Part shown: positions 60,840 through 64,000 of the stretch, piece by piece
Layout: every line of letters starts with the position of its first letter
How positions within the stretch are numbered: position 1 is the stretch's first letter
Assembly (NCBI RefSeq): GCF_019703515.2
Contig: NC_059374.1
Location: forward strand, 15,722,245 to 15,786,244
Direction: 5' to 3'
Length of the DNA stretch: 64,000 nucleotides
From: Myxocyprinus asiaticus
Taxonomy: Eukaryota > Chordata > Actinopteri > Cypriniformes > Catostomidae
Translations under genes and position numbers: made by a program
The notes under the pieces: model-generated
The model's input: only the letters and a program-made list of their open reading frames with translations
What the model was told of the DNA's origin: nothing
The model's database searches: none

Positions 60840-61085
60840 ATTGTATGTCTTCAGAAGTGTCATATGAACTTCTTTAATGGTATCTTTGTGTTTTTTTTTT
60901 TGTTTTTTTTTTCAGGGCATGGCAGCCCCTGGTCACCATTCATTTTCATTGTATGGATAACAGCACCTTTGTTAATGGAAATTCTGCTAAACATCGCCAT
61001 TTGTGTTCCACAGAAGAAAGAAAGCAATACAGTTTTGGACAACATGAGGGTGAGTAAATTAACAGAATTTTCACTTTGATACTAA
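60840..61085 (+). mobile_element. Dispersed MITE-like fragment (gtgagtaaat family)
   Basis: Forward copy of the family at 21,652: tatgtcttcagaag, a T-rich stretch, then gtgttccacagaagaaagaaa and gacaacatgagggtgagtaa. The usual final bases beyond cagaattttcac are lost. Confidence 0.6.
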
Positions 61086-61136
61086 ATACGTCAGTTAAAT
61101 GGTACAAAAAGGAACAGAGATAAAATGTTTATTTTT

Positions 61137-61169
<33 letters not shown>

Positions 61170-64000
61170 CAGTGATGCAGCTCATAGTTATGGTGCAGTG
61201 CAAGCATATGTGTTCATAAAGTAGGCCAGGGTCACACCTTCAGAGACACACTGAAACAGAGGCATGCATTATGAAAAAAACAGGCAAAAAATGGTCCTTA
61301 AACCATCTCAACAAGCCTCACTGGACCACTACTGTTAATTATGTCTACAGAAATGTTTGTATGATCTTGATGTAATACAAATAGGGAAATGTATCAAAGT
61401 AAACATCAAGGCAGTACAATCAACAGTCTAATTTACAAGGTTACATCATATTTGTGTAGTCAGTGACACTTTTTCAATATAATGCGAGGTATCTAGCAGT
61501 GCAAAATTGATTTTTATGACTTGCAGTATGATCCAATATCATGCCTATTATTACATACTTATACATGTAACCAAGTAACTAGAACATCCTTGTCTAATTC
61601 TAAAAGAAGATATTCAGGGATAGAGAGCTGTATTGCCTGGCAATAAAAGCAAATGAATCAACCTCTAAATGGTAACCATTAAAGCACCAAACATGAAAGT
61701 CATTGTGCCACAGACTGAATTCCACAAGCTAGTTTAATGTTAACTGCTGCATAGCTAATCAAATTATGAGCTTAATGGTTCTGTTATAATATTCAGGAAT
61801 GAATACACTTCATATTTTGTGGGTGCAGTTTTGCTCACATTATGCAAATATCTACACAAAAATTCACAGTCCAACATGACTATAATTCACAATGCTTACT
61901 ACATGCTTATGTGTGAAACAAAGTAATTGGATGTCATTTTAAATTAAATTATAAGTGGATTCATAGTCATAGTATTTGTCCTGATGGTTTAGCTCATCCC
62001 AATGATTTGATCTGTCAAATAAGCTTGGATTTATCAACTGTAAAATGATTATTACATAATAAGTAGTATAGTCCATAAAAAACAACACATTTAAACAATT
62101 TGAATGAAAAATCAATAAACAATAATAAACAAAGAATACATTCCATTAACAAAAAAGTACTACGGTAACATGGTACAGTTATGGTATCAGATGGTAGTAC
62201 TATGGTACTGAATGATTACTAAATTCATGTACCTTGGTATTTACAATGTACTCTAGGGTACTTCAAATAATACCATGATATTTGTACTTTCTGGTACATT
62301 TTTGTAAATGTTACAAGAAGTTGTCAACATAAAACAGCATGAGACATTAAAATACAATATGAAAAGGAATAAAGAGGCTTTGGGCCATATATGCAGCATA
62401 AATGGTGTTATAACAGATGATCATACATGGTGAAGTAAAACAAGATCTAGAAAAGTGATAACAAAATTAAGAATGACAAAAATTATGTATACCTAATATG
62501 AGTCTGGTATATTTAGATATATTTACTTTCAATTACATAGAACTATTAAAAACACATTTCTATCTCCTCACATTTCCACACACACCCACACACACAAATT
62601 TACAGTGTAATACTGTAGAGTTTGTTATTTGAACAAATCATTAGAAATAGCAGATGGTGCATAGTCTGAAATTATTCATGGGACACGTCTAAAATGCAGC
62701 AACCTCTGACACGCGAAAACTTCAGTCTGTATTAAATTTGAGTTCATAATCTTTGAATTCAAAATGAAAACAGCAGATTTTTAAGATCTGGTGAAAATAC
62801 CCTTAACATTTTTAGATTGAGAATTGATAGTTAGCATAAAAGGTTTCATGACTTGTGTTTTCTTTTTTATTTGAAAACATATTTAAGCAGCAGTCAAGAT
62901 ATATTTTTAATTTTCTTATTTTCTTTGATAGTTTTTACCTTTTTATTAGCGGTTTAACATATTCTTTAAATATACATTATTAAACATTCACTTATTCCTT
63001 GCAATATATGTCATTTGCACAAGCCTGTTATTTAACTGAAAAGCTTTTTTTGCCTCTTTCATAATGGATTTTAAGATTAGCATTTAAATTTGATTATCAG
63101 ATTAAATATGAAGTGCACTTTCAAATTAAGTAAAATTAAATTCACAACTAATGCGTTCAAGATACTGGTGTAAAAAAACAAAAATGACATCTTCCACATA
63201 AAATAACAAAACATACATATTTAGCACAATCAATAATACTAGCAATTTATTTTATGTTTAGGTTTTTTGGTTTTTATCTATTTATCTACAAATATCAACC
63301 AGCATTTTTTACATGCCACATTGCACCTGAAATTACCACATTTATGTATGAAAGCAAGATTTTATAGATGCTTGTGAAAATTGATGGATTGTTTTTTTGC
63401 AATTTATGTGTGTCATATGCAAGAATATCAGCATGCAATGATTGTACATGTTTTGGAGGTGTGTTACACTGATGAATAGTCATGTTCCTACCATTTTGGT
63501 AGGCACAATGTATCACTGCTAAATCTTTTGCTGTTTTACCGAGTTGATCTTAACATTAAGTCGCACTAGGAGCAGAAACTCAACTGGCACAATGAGAAGG
63601 CACACACACATACTGTACACACAAACACACTTAAGAGGAAGTTAAAGGCAGTGATTTCCTAAAAATCTGTCAAAAATTATAAATTAGATTAAAAAGACTT
63701 TGGTAGTTGTAAGAAGAACTTTGTGTGCTTTTTCCATTTTAATAACACTTAAAATGTATCCATTTAGAAAATCCTCAGCAGAAATACTGGATGGCTAATA
63801 CATTGGCAGTAGTTGGAGAAAAAAGACATTTAGTGAGTTTGAAAAAGCTGTGGACCAAATAAAAGGTCTGTAGAATTCTACTGTAATTATTACATTACCC
63901 TGACATATTGAGAAACCCTTTGTAATTTGTCATCAATGACAGGACATCATATCACTGTGGCAGGTGTCTTCATAAAATGACATGTTTGATGTCTACACAA
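61086..64000. other. No gene recognised
   Basis: Poly-A of 29 at 61,141-61,169; a palindrome-rich ggtac/taccat segment at 62,160-62,310 of the sort common in fish introns; a CA run near 62,579. No coding segment supported. Confidence 0.5.

Overview
This window looks like nuclear DNA from a teleost fish, most likely a cyprinid relative. The call rests on repeat content: three DIRS-type tyrosine-recombinase retrotransposons, several Tc1 elements, hAT-type MITEs, an L1-type LINE, Ty3/gypsy pieces and long AT, TC and GA microsatellites. The first 47 kb are almost entirely nested, decayed mobile elements. I found no tRNA, rRNA, CRISPR array, operon or bacterial-style gene. No mobile-element gene here is intact.

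Layout. 0.2-2.3 kb: a 98-bp hAT MITE, a dead Tc1 element and a palindromic microsatellite block. 3.3-6.2 kb: a TTAA-flanked MITE split by an internally deleted DIRS element (copy 1). 6.4-7.65 kb: a second Tc1. 8.9-11.3 kb: a rearranged Tc1 fragment, a hAT fragment, a gypsy-like LTR with a gag-like ORF carrying a 33-bp minisatellite, and a solo LTR. 14.2-14.8 kb: a miniature LTR element with a perfect 5-bp target duplication. 16.5-21.1 kb: DIRS copy 2 on the minus strand. 22.2-23.8 kb: a 117-bp tandem repeat and a palindromic MITE. 23.9-29.3 kb: an L1-type LINE with broken ORF1 and ORF2. 29.3-31.2 kb: a non-autonomous LTR element whose ORF holds fifteen 13-residue repeats. 34.5-36.3 kb: 5'-truncated DIRS copy 3, which keeps a readable internal complementary region. 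38.5-47.5 kb: Harbinger-like, palindromic and hAT elements, a repeat interrupted by two later insertions, and a deleted Ty3/gypsy element on the minus strand.

From about 47.5 kb to the end the density of recognisable elements falls sharply. Two short segments there could be exons of host genes: a minus-strand start-codon exon at 50,244-50,337 ending in a consensus splice donor, and a weaker plus-strand exon at 57,193-57,245. Neither could be assigned to a gene.

The genes do not act together as a pathway. The value of the window is as a record of insertion, nesting and decay. I did not find a convincing undescribed biological system; the best leads are structural.
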